From: Campylobacter sp. LR291e
GTDB taxonomy: Bacteria; Campylobacterota; Campylobacteria; Campylobacterales; Campylobacteraceae
DNA length: 64,000 bases
Assembly (NCBI RefSeq): GCF_008633915.1
Contig: NZ_VJNV01000023.1
Location: 1 to 64,000 of the forward strand
Direction of reading: 5' to 3'
Below the pieces are notes generated by a model, which did no database searches, had not been told where the DNA came from, and worked only from the letters and a program-made list of their open reading frames with translations. Positions 39,058 to 49,218 of the stretch are shown here, one piece after another; the stretch's first letter is position 1; each line of letters opens with the position of its first letter. Made by a program: the position numbers and the translations under genes.

Positions 39058-39776
39058 TATAGCCCCCTAATCTTGTCGCTTATAAATTTGCCTTCTTTTA
39101 AAAAGAAGAAGTGGTCTCCTTCTAAGGCATAAAAGGTACTATTTTTTATAAGTGAGTGAATTTTTTCTCCACTACTAAGTGGGGTTGCCTTATCATATTT
39201 TCCCCAAAAAATAAGGGTTATTGCTTTTTGATTTTTAAAAAAATCTTCGAAGTTTTCATCCACTATTTTTTTAAAAATTTCATACATTAAGGGACTTAAA
39301 TTTGCCCCGTCCTTGCTTACAAAAAATTTATAAAAATGAGAAAAACCTAGTTTTTTTAAGAATTTAAATATCTTTATTTTTAAACGCACTTTAAGGCTTT
39401 TTTTTACCACTATGCCAGCACTTGAAAGAAGAATTAATTTTTGATTTTCTTTACATAAAAGCGTAGCAATCTTACCTCCATAAGAATGACCTATGAAAAT
39501 ATCAATATCAATTTTTTTTGACTTTAAAAATTCATTTATGATATTTACATAATCCTTGCTAACTATTATTTCTGCAACGTTTGATTTACCAAAGCCAGGC
39601 AGGTCTAAATAAATATGAGTATAATCTTTTAAATACTTGCTAAATGCTTGTTGCATTAATTCTTTATTTGCCCCCCAGCCATGCAAAATAAGAATTTTTT
39701 TTTCTTGATTTGGATTTTTTAATTCATAAGAAAGATTATATGTGTGATTATTATATAAAATGCTTGTACTAGCCAA
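39057..39776 (-). CDS. Alpha/beta hydrolase
   Basis: A 239-residue alpha/beta-hydrolase fold protein: oxyanion-hole region ILILHGWGANKELMQQAF near 28-45, LDLPGFGKSNV, nucleophile elbow IGHSYGGKIATLL near 95-107 (Ser in GHSYGG), a late Asp near FWGKYDKATPL and the histidine in ALEGDHFFFLKEG near 218-230. The substrate is unknown. It overlaps murF by one base and follows the antitoxin-like gene by one base. Confidence 0.85.
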   Translation of the reverse strand: MASTSILYNNHTYNLSYELKNPNQEKKILILHGWGANKELMQQAFSKYLKDYTHIYLDLPGFGKSNVAEIIVSKDYVNIINEFLKSKKIDIDIFIGHSYGGKIATLLCKENQKLILLSSAGIVVKKSLKVRLKIKIFKFLKKLGFSHFYKFFVSKDGANLSPLMYEIFKKIVDENFEDFFKNQKAITLIFWGKYDKATPLSSGEKIHSLIKNSTFYALEGDHFFFLKEGKFISDKIRGL

Positions 39777-39777
39777 T

Positions 39778-39990
39778 TTAAACCTTTTTATTATAGATAT
39801 TTTCTAATAAATTTAAGGCATCTTGTAAACGTTCAAATTCTTTCATACTAAGCATTACAGCTTCAAATTTATTATTTTTCAAAATAACTAATTTTCCACT
39901 TTCACTTTTTTTAAGCTTATCAACAATACTACTAAAATTTCGCACCAACTCAGTAGCCGTATATATTTCATCCTGTTTAAAAGAAAGCAT
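39778..39990 (-). CDS. Phd/YefM-family antitoxin-like protein, no toxin partner
   Basis: A 70-residue protein with the Phd/YefM layout: IYTATELVRNFSSIVDKL near 9-26 (DNA-binding N-terminal half), GKLVILKNNKFEAVMLSMKEFERLQ near 32-56, then a short helix. Normally such a gene is followed at once by a Doc, YoeB or RelE toxin; here the next gene, one base on, is an alpha/beta hydrolase and the previous is ddl, so it is an orphan. It may act as a small regulator or be a toxin-antitoxin relic. Confidence 0.82.
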   Translation of the reverse strand: MLSFKQDEIYTATELVRNFSSIVDKLKKSESGKLVILKNNKFEAVMLSMKEFERLQDALNLLENIYNKKV

Positions 39991-40049
39991 TTTTTTTCCT
40001 AAAATACATAAAATTTCGTGTAAAATTTAGCGTATTTTCACTTAAAAAG

Positions 40050-41087
40050 CTATAATTTTCCTTTTTGTCCGTTTATAGAATGTAAAAAAGAATAAGAAAT
40101 TTCTATTTTTTCTTCATTTTTAACGCTTTTTGCTAATCTTTCTAAGATTTGATTAAAATCCTTAAATAAATAATTTGCAAGTGAGCCTGGATTTGGGTTT
40201 ATTTCATTAAGATAAACTTCATTATCAAGCACGAAAAAATCACATCTTATAAGTGCTCCTTTAAATAAAGGATTATAAATTTTTTTAAAGCTTTGCCTTA
40301 ATTTTTCTTTTAAACTCTCACTTATATCAGCCTCAACCACTTCACTACTATTTGAAAAGCTATAATACTTTTGTTCAAAGTCTAATAATTCCTTTTTATG
40401 TGGTTCTTCTATAATAGAAAAAATAAACTCATCATCCACCATGCACCCTGCTAAATTATATTCTTTTATATTGCTTTTAAATTCTTCAACTATGATATCA
40501 GTGTCAAATTCAAAGCCCACATCCTGAGCATAATTAAATTCTATATTATCTTTTAAAACCGAAATTCCTATACTACTTCCAAGTCTAGCTGGTTTTAAAA
40601 TGCAAGGATAATTTATCTTTGGCAAGGCTTGATTTTTTCTTAACATTACATAAGGCAGGGTTTTAACGCCAACATTTTTAGCATAAAGTTTAGTTAATTC
40701 TTTATTAAAGGATAAAACACTAGCCTCCATTCTAGGACCTATGTATTTAAGTGAGTAAAATTCGCATAAAGCTGCTATTTTTCCATCCTCTCCGTCTTTT
40801 CCATGTATTAAATTTATAATACAATCAAAGCTTAAATCATTTGTACCAAAAAGGCTTTTTGAAAAAAAGCCACCTTGTTTTAAAAAGAGTTCTTTTTCTT
40901 TTTTATAAGCATTTGAACTAAATATTTTAGCGTTTAATTTTTCTTTTGGAATTTCATAAAATTTTCTATCTTTATCACAAAATACAAAGCAAAGTTCATT
41001 ATTTAAAATTTTTTTTAACACCACAGCACTAACAATGCTAATTTCATGTTCGTACGAATTTCCACCAAAAAGTATAAGATATTTCAT
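40050..41087 (-). CDS. ddl: D-alanine-D-alanine ligase
   Basis: Makes the D-Ala-D-Ala dipeptide used by MurF. At 345 residues: [18 protein letters not shown] near 4-21, [17 protein letters not shown] near 92-108, the ATP-grasp region [19 protein letters not shown] near 157-175 and [18 protein letters not shown] near 303-320. It follows ruvA by eight bases and lies three genes upstream of murF in the same run, which groups consecutive pathway steps. Confidence 0.95.
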   Translation of the reverse strand: MKYLILFGGNSYEHEISIVSAVVLKKILNNELCFVFCDKDRKFYEIPKEKLNAKIFSSNAYKKEKELFLKQGGFFSKSLFGTNDLSFDCIINLIHGKDGEDGKIAALCEFYSLKYIGPRMEASVLSFNKELTKLYAKNVGVKTLPYVMLRKNQALPKINYPCILKPARLGSSIGISVLKDNIEFNYAQDVGFEFDTDIIVEEFKSNIKEYNLAGCMVDDEFIFSIIEEPHKKELLDFEQKYYSFSNSSEVVEADISESLKEKLRQSFKKIYNPLFKGALIRCDFFVLDNEVYLNEINPNPGSLANYLFKDFNQILERLAKSVKNEEKIEISYSFLHSINGQKGKL

Positions 41088-41095
41088 TTTTTTCC

Positions 41096-41644
41096 TTAGG
41101 CAAGTTTTTTAAGGGCTTCTTTTATAAGCTCACTAGTATCTTTTGACTCACAAGTTGCAAGCACAGAAAGAATTTTATCTTGTTTAAAGCCTAGACTTAA
41201 TAAGGCTTGATAAGCCTCGTGTTTATCATCGCTAATACTTTCTATTTTTTTCATATCTCCAAGTTCGACTATAATGCGTTTTGCACTTTTTACACCAATA
41301 CCAGGTACCTTTTTTAAAACAGATTCATCGCCTAAGGCTAGGGCCTTATAGAAGGAATTTGTATCAAGGCTAGAACAAACTGCCATTGCAGTGCTAGTTC
41401 CTACGCCATTTACTTTTAAAAGCATTTCAAAAACCTTTTGTTCATCCTTATCTAAAAAGCCAAAGAATTTATTAGAGTCTTCTTTTATTATTTGAGTGAT
41501 TAAAAGCTCGATTTTTTCATTAATTTTTAATTTTGAAGAACAAAACAAAGATATAAAAACGCCATAACTTACGCCATTTTGACATTTAATAACAGCAAAG
41601 GTAGGTTCTTTTTTAGTGATTATGCCTTCGATTGCGACAACCAC
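41096..41644 (-). CDS. ruvA: Holliday junction DNA helicase subunit RuvA
   Basis: Binds four-way junctions and recruits RuvB. The 182-residue protein shows the N-terminal OB domain ([20 protein letters not shown]), two helix-hairpin-helix motifs ([19 protein letters not shown] near 91-109 and [19 protein letters not shown] near 127-145) and a C-terminal UBA-like domain. The start overlaps the fapA-like gene by 25 bases. ruvB and ruvC are not in the window. Confidence 0.94.
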   Translation of the reverse strand: MVVAIEGIITKKEPTFAVIKCQNGVSYGVFISLFCSSKLKINEKIELLITQIIKEDSNKFFGFLDKDEQKVFEMLLKVNGVGTSTAMAVCSSLDTNSFYKALALGDESVLKKVPGIGVKSAKRIIVELGDMKKIESISDDKHEAYQALLSLGFKQDKILSVLATCESKDTSELIKEALKKLA

Positions 41645-43479
41645 GAAAGCACCTCCTCTTCGTACTCTACACTCTTTTCAAGCACTATAAATTCTTGATT
41701 ATCCATTTCTTGCTTTTTTAACCCTATGTATTTAAAATTCTCATTAGCAGAAGAGGCATAAAAAATATCTTCCTTTGGTTCAAGCAGACTAAATCTAATC
41801 TCGCACATTTCACTCCATTTTCCACTTTTATTAATAAAGGTAGCCTTGACAAGTTCATCTTGCAAACTTTTAAATTCATCATAAAATTTATTTTTTTCTT
41901 CTAAAAGTGCCTTTTCATCGCTTTGAGTTTTTATAAAATCCTTTTTAAGTAATTGATAATCCCTTAAAATCTTTTTATATTGTATAGGAATTTCTTGCTT
42001 AAAGGTTTGTAATTCTTGCATTTTTTTCTGTATGGTTATGATATTTGATTTATTTGCTAAAAGATTTTGTTTTAATATCAAGCATCTTTTATTAAGCTTT
42101 AAAATTTCATCGTGTAATTTTGTAAGAATTTGTTCGTAATTTTTTTCTTGGGTTTTAATCTTAGCGTGAAATTTATTATTTTCCCCTTCAAATTTTTCAA
42201 CTACAGCATTTTCAAAAAAGGTGCAAAAATTATTATGAGTAAGTGTATCAATATAAATTTTATCAGCTATGATATTGCCCCCTAAGCTCTTTTTTATCTT
42301 AACAATCCTAGCCTTAATGGTACCATTTTCAAGTAAGTCTATATTTACAATATCCCCTTCTATATAACCTCTATGCGTTTTTATATAGGCCTCATTTTTT
42401 GCATAAAGTTTAGCCTTAGTATGTGTGGTCCCATCGATATTTAGCTTACTTGCCCTTAAATTTGTATTACCAGCCACGCTACCTGCGACATTTAATTCCT
42501 CGCATTCTATACCAACGCCAGAATTTACAGCATCTTGCATATCAGAAAGCAATCTTATATTAATCTTAACATTTTTATCAAGCCCAGCCTTAATAATGCC
42601 AACCGTTTTAAAATCCACACTTCCAAAATCAATAGTATTTGCTATATCAAAGCTATTAGCATTTTCGGCAACATAGCCCTTTTTTTGCGAAACATAATCT
42701 ACATATCCATCATTTTGTATAGGTTTTAAATTTTCAGAACAAGAAAAATTTGTCTTGCTTTCAGCAGGTTTTGCAACCTTTAAAAAATGTAAATTTAAAC
42801 TCTTTCCAGGGCTTCCATCTTTTTGTTGAATATGTCTTAGTATAGTTTCATTTTCATTAACCGCTATAATGCCTGATAATTTTTCATCAAGGGTATAATC
42901 TTGTACTTTTTCTTTATAAAATAATATTAGCCTTTCACTTTGACTAGGTACTAAATCAATTCCTCTTGCAACTATTAGTTGAATTTTTTCATTTATAGGT
43001 GTGTGTTGGTGTTTAGCAACTGTGTTAAAAAGATTTTGTTTAAAATCAAAAAAGCGAATCCCTAAGAAAAATTTTAGTTTAATAAGCTTTTTATAAATTG
43101 TTTGTATAAGGTCTAAGATAAGATTATCATGGTATTTTAATTTAGTAAAATCAATCTGTACCACTATTCTAGTAATATTTTTATTTGCACTTAAACGAAT
43201 GGCATTTGAAACTTCATCAATGCCTTTTCTTTGAAAAAATTCTACCTTATAATTTTGTTGAATATGCAAATCTTCTTTTAAAAATACTTCATCCTTTTCA
43301 AAAAATGCTAAATCTTTTTCACTTATTTCTTCCCATTGTGGTGTGGTACCGAAACGATAATGTGTATCAAAAGAAAGCACATTAAAATCAACCTCTTCTA
43401 CCTTTATATCAAGTTTTTTAGCAACATTAAAGATATCTTTATAAGGATTTTGTGTATTTATGGTTACTGTTTCTGGCAA
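41620..43479 (-). CDS. FapA (flagellar assembly protein A)/DUF342 family protein
   Basis: A 619-residue cytoplasmic protein. The central part has the repetitive beta region typical of DUF342/FapA ([60 protein letters not shown] near 330-390), followed by a coiled coil (about 440-540) and a short C-terminal domain. In Vibrio FapA acts in flagellar placement and signalling; here the role is unknown. It starts at TTG (43479) behind GGAG and leads the minus-strand run to murF. Confidence 0.72.
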   Translation of the reverse strand: MPETVTINTQNPYKDIFNVAKKLDIKVEEVDFNVLSFDTHYRFGTTPQWEEISEKDLAFFEKDEVFLKEDLHIQQNYKVEFFQRKGIDEVSNAIRLSANKNITRIVVQIDFTKLKYHDNLILDLIQTIYKKLIKLKFFLGIRFFDFKQNLFNTVAKHQHTPINEKIQLIVARGIDLVPSQSERLILFYKEKVQDYTLDEKLSGIIAVNENETILRHIQQKDGSPGKSLNLHFLKVAKPAESKTNFSCSENLKPIQNDGYVDYVSQKKGYVAENANSFDIANTIDFGSVDFKTVGIIKAGLDKNVKINIRLLSDMQDAVNSGVGIECEELNVAGSVAGNTNLRASKLNIDGTTHTKAKLYAKNEAYIKTHRGYIEGDIVNIDLLENGTIKARIVKIKKSLGGNIIADKIYIDTLTHNNFCTFFENAVVEKFEGENNKFHAKIKTQEKNYEQILTKLHDEILKLNKRCLILKQNLLANKSNIITIQKKMQELQTFKQEIPIQYKKILRDYQLLKKDFIKTQSDEKALLEEKNKFYDEFKSLQDELVKATFINKSGKWSEMCEIRFSLLEPKEDIFYASSANENFKYIGLKKQEMDNQEFIVLEKSVEYEEEVLSWLSQSKA

Positions 43480-43511
43480 ATTTGCTCCATTTAAAAATAA
43501 TTTTAAAATAT

Positions 43512-43517
43512 ATTATA
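43512..43517 (-). promoter_or_regulatory. Predicted -10 for the fapA-ruvA-ddl-murF run
   Basis: TATAAT on the minus strand within AAGTATAATA, about 33 bases before the TTG start of the fapA-like gene. It is back to back with the murJ promoter region. Confidence 0.5.
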
Positions 43518-43539
43518 CTTAATTTTAATCAATTTTAGA

Positions 43540-43545
43540 TAAAAT
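43540..43545 (+). promoter_or_regulatory. Predicted -10 for murJ
   Basis: TAAAAT within TTAGATAAAATAC lies about 30 bases before the murJ ATG. It lacks the TG extension, so confidence is moderate. No other start-proximal hexamer fits better. Confidence 0.4.
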
Positions 43546-43575
43546 ACAAAAATATTTTTTTACGATTAATTTATA

Positions 43576-45024
43576 ATGAAAAGTGTTATTTTTAAAAATT
43601 TTCTTATCAATGCATCAGGCATTTTATTTTCTAGAATTCTTGGACTTGCAAGGGATGTTTTACTCGCCCTTTTTTTAGGGGCAGGTTTATTTAGTGATAT
43701 TTTTTTTGTAGCTATAAAAATGCCAGCATTTTTTAGGCGAATTTTTGCAGAAGGGGCCTTTGGACAATCTTTTTTACCAAATTTTGTAAAGGCTAAAAAA
43801 AAGGGTGCTTTTTGCTTTCAAGTACTTATTCAATTTGGTATTGTGGTGTTTTTATTTTGCCTTTTAGTTAGTTTTTTCGCCTCTTTTTTTACTAAAATTT
43901 TTGCCTTTGGTTTTGACGAAAATACCATAAAACTAGCCGCCCCTCTTGTTGCAATTAATATTTGGTACTTATTTTTTATCTTTTTAGTTACCTTTTTAGC
44001 AGCTATTTTAAACTATAAACAAAAATTTTTTATAACCTCTTTTTCGGCATCTTTATTTAATCTAAGTATAGTAATAGCAGCCTTTTTTGTTGATAAAAAT
44101 GAACCTAATCAATCGCTTTATTATTTTTCCTATGCCACTGTTTTAAGTGGGGTAGCCCAGTTAATATTGCACTTAATGGTACTTCGTTCAAATTTAGTTA
44201 TTAAAGCAATGTTTTTAGCAATGAAATTTAAAACTAAAACAAAATTAAATAATTTTTATGCAAATTTCTTTCACGGGGTGCTAGGTTCTTCAGCTACGCA
44301 GTTAAGCTCTCTTTTAGATACTACAATAGCAAGTTTTTTAATTACAGGCAGTATTTCTTATTTATACTATGCTAATCGCGTTTTTCAACTTCCACTAGCC
44401 CTTTTTGCAATAGCCATAACTCAAGTTTCCTTTCCTAAAATTTTAAAACACTTAAAAAATAAGCAAGAAGATTTAGCCTTAAATTTTATGCAAAAGGCCT
44501 TTGCAAGTTTGAGTATATTATTAATAATTTCAAGCATAATAGGCTCTGTTTTTTCCTTAGAAATTTCAAAGCTTTTATTTGAAAGAGGAAATTTTAACGA
44601 AAAAGATAGCCTTTTAACTGCTTATGTATTAATAGCCTATTTAATAGGACTTTTACCCTTTGGTTTACAAAAACTTTTTTCCTTATGGCTTTATGCTAGA
44701 TTTAAGCAAAAAATAGCAGCCCTCATAGCCTTTAAGGCCCTTGTTTTATCCTTTCTTTGTTCGATTTCATTAATCTTTTTAATAGAAGATGAACACTTAA
44801 AGGTTTTAGCCGTAGCTCTTGCCAGTTCAATGTCAGCTTTTTATCTATTTTTTGCAAATATAAAAGAATTTGGCTTTAAACAATTTTTATCGATATTATC
44901 TTTTAAATGGGTTTTTATTGGCGTTTTGGGCTTAATTTTATTTGGGCTTTTACTTTTTTATTTAAAAGGTGTAATTTTATTTATGTTAATATGTTGCTTT
45001 GATTTTATAAAAGGAATGTTTTAA
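43576..45024 (+). CDS. murJ: Lipid II flippase MurJ
   Basis: Flips the lipid-linked peptidoglycan precursor across the inner membrane. The 482-residue protein has 13-14 membrane helices of the MVIM/MOP fold; the N-terminal SGILFSRILGLARDVLLALFLG near 13-34, FFRRIFAEGAFGQSFLPNF near 52-70 and, midway, LLDTTIASFLITGSISYLYYANRV are typical. Its last base is shared with the cysS ATG. Confidence 0.94.
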   Translation: MKSVIFKNFLINASGILFSRILGLARDVLLALFLGAGLFSDIFFVAIKMPAFFRRIFAEGAFGQSFLPNFVKAKKKGAFCFQVLIQFGIVVFLFCLLVSFFASFFTKIFAFGFDENTIKLAAPLVAINIWYLFFIFLVTFLAAILNYKQKFFITSFSASLFNLSIVIAAFFVDKNEPNQSLYYFSYATVLSGVAQLILHLMVLRSNLVIKAMFLAMKFKTKTKLNNFYANFFHGVLGSSATQLSSLLDTTIASFLITGSISYLYYANRVFQLPLALFAIAITQVSFPKILKHLKNKQEDLALNFMQKAFASLSILLIISSIIGSVFSLEISKLLFERGNFNEKDSLLTAYVLIAYLIGLLPFGLQKLFSLWLYARFKQKIAALIAFKALVLSFLCSISLIFLIEDEHLKVLAVALASSMSAFYLFFANIKEFGFKQFLSILSFKWVFIGVLGLILFGLLLFYLKGVILFMLICCFDFIKGMF

Positions 45025-46400
45025 TGAGGCTTTTTGATAGCGTTAGCAAGGAAAAAATTAATCTAAATCAAAAAGAAGTAAATATCTATCTTTGTGGTCC
45101 AACTGTTTATGATTTATCACATTTAGGACATGGAAGAAGTAGTGTTTGTTTTGATTTATTGCACCGTGTTTTATTAGCCTTAAATTATAAGGTAAATTTT
45201 GTTAGAAATTACACTGATATTGATGATAAAATTTTAAACAAAATGCAAGAAAGCAATAAGTCCTTAGAAGAAATAACTGAACTTTATATAAAAAAATATG
45301 AAAGTGATATGGCTAGTTTAAGGATTTTAGAACCAAGCAAAAAGCCAAGGGCTACGCATTTTATAAGGCAAATGTTAGAATTGATTAAGGACCTTGATAA
45401 AAGGGGCTTTGTTTATAAATTACAAGATGGAATTTATTTTGATACAAGCAAAGATAAGGCTTATTTAAGTCTTTCAAAAAAGCCCTTAGATAATACTAAA
45501 ACGCGTTTAGAACAAGAAGTTAGCAAAAAAAATCCAAGCGATTTTGTTTTATGGAAATTTGATGAAAATTTTTATGAAAGTGAGTATGGCAAAGGAAGAC
45601 CTGGTTGGCATAGTGAGTGCGTGGCTATGATTTTAGGCATTTTTAAAAATACTCTTGATATACACGCAGGAGGGGCAGATTTATTTTTTCCTCACCATGA
45701 AAACGAGGCAGCCCAGTGTCGTTGTGCTTATGATAAAAATTTAGCAAAAATTTGGCTACATAATGGCTTTGTAAATATCAATGGAGAAAAGATGAGTAAA
45801 AGCCTAAACAATAGCTTTTTTATAGAAGATGCCTTAAAATCAAATTTAGGAGAGGAGTTAAGACTTTATCTTTTAAGCGTTCATTATAGGGGGCATTTTA
45901 ATTATTCTTTGCAGGATTTAGAACTTAGCAAAAAAAGACTTGATAAGATATATAGACTTAAAAAAAGATTAGAACTTAAAGAACTTGAGGATTTTCCTAT
46001 ACACTCAAATTTTAAAAGCCAAATTTCACAAAATATCTTAGAGGTTTTGCAAGATGATTTAAATATCTCAAAGGCCTTAGCCTTGCTTGATGATTTTATT
46101 ATAAATGCAAATTTAAGCCTTGATAAGAATCAAAAAGATATAAAAGAAAAATTACAAGATGAATTTAAGGAAGTAGCTAAAATTTTTGGACTTGGCTTTT
46201 TGGACCCTGTTTTTTATTTTCAACATGGAGTAAGCAAAGAGGAGATTAAGTGTATAGAAGAACAAATTCTACAAAGAAAATTAGCAAAAGAAAACAAAGA
46301 ATATACAAAGGCTGATTTAATAAGAGATAATTTAAAACAAAGGGGCATTTTATTACTAGATACTAAAAATGGCACTATTTGGGAGAAAGATAATGTGTAA
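45024..46400 (+). CDS. cysS: Cysteinyl-tRNA synthetase
   Basis: A class I synthetase of 458 residues. Zinc-site cysteine and HIGH-type motif in YLCGPTVYDLSHLGHGRS near 23-40 (HLGH here), GGADLFFPHHENEAAQ near 217-232 and KMSKSLNNSF near 258-267 (KMSKS). The Rossmann core and C-terminal anticodon-binding helices are complete. It follows murJ without a gap and overlaps msbA. Confidence 0.95.
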   Translation: MRLFDSVSKEKINLNQKEVNIYLCGPTVYDLSHLGHGRSSVCFDLLHRVLLALNYKVNFVRNYTDIDDKILNKMQESNKSLEEITELYIKKYESDMASLRILEPSKKPRATHFIRQMLELIKDLDKRGFVYKLQDGIYFDTSKDKAYLSLSKKPLDNTKTRLEQEVSKKNPSDFVLWKFDENFYESEYGKGRPGWHSECVAMILGIFKNTLDIHAGGADLFFPHHENEAAQCRCAYDKNLAKIWLHNGFVNINGEKMSKSLNNSFFIEDALKSNLGEELRLYLLSVHYRGHFNYSLQDLELSKKRLDKIYRLKKRLELKELEDFPIHSNFKSQISQNILEVLQDDLNISKALALLDDFIINANLSLDKNQKDIKEKLQDEFKEVAKIFGLGFLDPVFYFQHGVSKEEIKCIEEQILQRKLAKENKEYTKADLIRDNLKQRGILLLDTKNGTIWEKDNV

Positions 46401-48123
46401 AACAATGAGTTTGCTTGAAATTTTATCGCGTTTTAAGCCCTTTTATAAACAATATTGGTTTTATTTTGTCTTAGCTATAATAGGTATGTTACTAGGGGCA
46501 GGAGGTACTGCTGGAAGTGCCTATGTATTAGAACCTATACTAGATAAAGTTTTTATAGAAAAAAATGAAGCTTTGCTTTATTATATCCCTTTTTTAGTGG
46601 TTATTGCATATTTTGCTAAAAGTTTTGGCGTTTATATGCAATCTTTTTATATCTCTTATATAGGCACAAATATCTTAAAAACATTACGTGAAAAGGTCTT
46701 GCAAAATTTATTAAACCTTGATATGAAATTTTTTAAACAATACAGAAGTGGAGAATTAATAAGTCGTTGTACAAATGACATAAACGCACTTCAAAGCATA
46801 GTTTCAAATATCATACCTGATTTATTTAGAGAAAGCATAACTGCCATAGGACTTTTAGCCGTAGTTTTATATCAAAGTACTACCCTAGCGTTTTTTGCCT
46901 TTATTATTTTGCCCTTAGCAATATTGCCTTTAATGTTATTTGCAAGGCATTTAAAACGTTATGCAAGGAAAATTCAAGAAAAAAATTCAGACCTTTTATC
47001 TCGTTTAAGTGAAATTTTTACAAATATCGAACTTATCAAGGCAAATAACGCCCAGCTTAAAGAAAGTATGAAATTTAATACCCAAAATGATATGTTTTGT
47101 AAATTAAATTTAAAAAGCATTAGAATATATAATCTTTCAAGTCCCTTAATGGAAACCGTGGGTTCAATAGGCATCGCTATAGTTGTTATAATTGGCGGAA
47201 AAGAAGTTATTGAGGGTAATATGAGCGTAGGGTCTTTTACAAGCTTTACAAGTGCTTTATTTTTAGCTTATACGCCTATAAAAAGGATATCAAATTTATA
47301 CAACCAGTTTCAAACGGCCATTAGTGCAAGTGAAAGAACCTTTTATTTGCTTGATTTAAGACCTGAGATTAAGGGTGGTGAAAAGCAGTTAAATAATATT
47401 GAAAAACTTGAATTTAAAAATGTAAATTTTGCATATGATGAGAATAAAGAAGTGCTAAAAAATGTAAGTTTTGATTTTAAAAGGGGTGAAAGTTTTGGTC
47501 TTGTTGGACCTAGTGGAAGTGGAAAATCTTCAATAGTTGGTTTGATTTTACATTTTTTTGAAAAACAGGGTGGTGAAATTTTAATAAATAATGAAAGATT
47601 AGAAAATTTTAGCCTTGAATCCTTGCGTTCAAAAATTTCTTTAGTTACCCAAGATATTTATATGTTAAATGATACAATAGCAGCAAATGTAGCATTTAGC
47701 GAGAACTTAGATGAAGAAAATGTTATAAAGGCTTTAAAACTTGCAAATGCCTTTGAATTTGTGGAAAAAATGGGTGGAATTCACACTCAACTTTTAGAAA
47801 ATGCTAAGAATTTAAGTGGAGGTCAAAAACAAAGAATAGCAATAGCTAGGGCACTTTATAAAAAGCCTGATTTATTAATATTTGATGAATCAACTTCTGC
47901 CCTTGATAATGAAAGCGAAAAGGCCATTGTAAGAACCATTGAAAATCTTAAAAAAGAACATTTGATTTTAATCATAGCCCATAGGTTAAGCACCATTGAA
48001 AAGAGTGATAAAATCGCAGTTTTAAAGGATGGAAACATTTTAGCTATAGGAAATGATGAAGAACTTTTGCAAACTTGCACGCTTTATAAGCAATTTAAAA
48101 GTAAAGATGATAATTTAAGTTAA
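46393..48123 (+). CDS. msbA: Lipid A export ABC transporter MsbA-type (membrane plus ATPase)
   Basis: A half-transporter of about 576 residues: six membrane helices (about 15-300) then an ATPase with GLVGPSGSGKSSIVGLIL near 368-385, NLSGGQKQRIAIARALY near 474-490 and LLIFDESTSALDNESE near 495-510. In Campylobacter the orthologue (PglK/WlaB type versus MsbA) must be told apart; the murJ-cysS-msbA-pyrD context I recall from C. jejuni favours MsbA. I chose the ATG at 46393 with GGGAGAAAG upstream; the frame opens eight codons earlier inside cysS. Confidence 0.85.
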   Translation: MCKTMSLLEILSRFKPFYKQYWFYFVLAIIGMLLGAGGTAGSAYVLEPILDKVFIEKNEALLYYIPFLVVIAYFAKSFGVYMQSFYISYIGTNILKTLREKVLQNLLNLDMKFFKQYRSGELISRCTNDINALQSIVSNIIPDLFRESITAIGLLAVVLYQSTTLAFFAFIILPLAILPLMLFARHLKRYARKIQEKNSDLLSRLSEIFTNIELIKANNAQLKESMKFNTQNDMFCKLNLKSIRIYNLSSPLMETVGSIGIAIVVIIGGKEVIEGNMSVGSFTSFTSALFLAYTPIKRISNLYNQFQTAISASERTFYLLDLRPEIKGGEKQLNNIEKLEFKNVNFAYDENKEVLKNVSFDFKRGESFGLVGPSGSGKSSIVGLILHFFEKQGGEILINNERLENFSLESLRSKISLVTQDIYMLNDTIAANVAFSENLDEENVIKALKLANAFEFVEKMGGIHTQLLENAKNLSGGQKQRIAIARALYKKPDLLIFDESTSALDNESEKAIVRTIENLKKEHLILIIAHRLSTIEKSDKIAVLKDGNILAIGNDEELLQTCTLYKQFKSKDDNLS

Positions 48124-48159
48124 ATTTGGTTAAAATCCTAGCCAAAGAAAAGGAAAAGT

Positions 48160-49218
48160 ATGAATTATAACAGCTTAAAATCGTTACTTTTTAAACTTGA
48201 TGCAGAAATGGCACATTTATTAGCTGAGTATTCTTTAAGAAGTATAAGTGCAATTTCACCAGTATTTTTAAATATTTTAGCACATTCTTATATGGTAAAT
48301 GATGAAAGCTTAGAACAAAATTTACTAGGTTTAGATTTTTATAATCCCGTGGGCTTAGCAGGTGGTTTTGATAAAAATGCTACTATGATTAAGCCCTTAA
48401 GCTCTCTTGGTTTTGGTTTTTTAGAATTTGGTACCTTTACGCCAAAGGCACAAAGTGGCAATGAAAAGCCTCGTTTATTTCGCTTAATCAAAGATGAAAG
48501 CTTACAAAATGCTATGGGCTTTAATAATAAAGGGGCACACTTCATAGCCCAAAGGCTTAAAAAACTTTATCCCTTTGTATTGCCACTTGGTGCAAATATA
48601 GGTAAAAATAAGCTTACCCCAAATGAAGAAGCTTTAAATGATTATTTTTCTTTATTAAAATCCTTTGATAATTTGAGTGATTATTTTGTAATCAATATCT
48701 CATCGCCTAATACTAAGAATTTAAGACAGCTCCAAAGTTCTAGTTTTTTAAAGGAATTATTAAGCGAGGCTAAAAATATAAGCAAAAAGCCTATTTTGAT
48801 AAAGATTGCACCTGATATGGATTATAAAGATGCGATTTTGCTTTGTCAAAGTGGGACTGAATTTGGGGCAAGTGGCTTTATTATAGCAAATACAAGCGTT
48901 GATTATACCTTGCTAGATAATAACCGAACCTTTGGTGGCATTAGTGGAAAATTAATACAAGAAAAAAGTGGAATTTTTTTCAAAAATGTTGCTAAAGAAC
49001 TTTTTAATAAAACACTTTTAATAGCAAGTGGAGGCATTGATAGTGCTGAGGTTGCTTATGAGAGAATTAAAAATGGGGCAAGTCTAATACAAATTTTTAC
49101 AGGCCTAGTTTTTAAGGGTCCTTCTCTTGTAAAAGATATAAATTTAGGATTTATTGAATGTTTAAAAAAAGATGGATTTTCTAATATTAAAGAAGCAATT
49201 GGAGTAAATTTGAAATGA
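48160..49218 (+). CDS. pyrD: Dihydroorotate dehydrogenase (quinone), class 2
   Basis: Oxidises dihydroorotate with membrane quinone. The 352-residue sequence has YNPVGLAGGFDKNATMIKPL near 61-80, FGTFTPKAQSGNEKPRLFRL near 91-110, NAMGFNNKGA, VINISSPNTKNLRQLQ near 177-192 and LIASGGIDSAEVAYERIKNGASLIQIFTG at the C-terminus. The N-terminal extension marks class 2. It overlaps the M16 peptidase gene by four bases. Confidence 0.95.
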   Translation: MNYNSLKSLLFKLDAEMAHLLAEYSLRSISAISPVFLNILAHSYMVNDESLEQNLLGLDFYNPVGLAGGFDKNATMIKPLSSLGFGFLEFGTFTPKAQSGNEKPRLFRLIKDESLQNAMGFNNKGAHFIAQRLKKLYPFVLPLGANIGKNKLTPNEEALNDYFSLLKSFDNLSDYFVINISSPNTKNLRQLQSSSFLKELLSEAKNISKKPILIKIAPDMDYKDAILLCQSGTEFGASGFIIANTSVDYTLLDNNRTFGGISGKLIQEKSGIFFKNVAKELFNKTLLIASGGIDSAEVAYERIKNGASLIQIFTGLVFKGPSLVKDINLGFIECLKKDGFSNIKEAIGVNLK

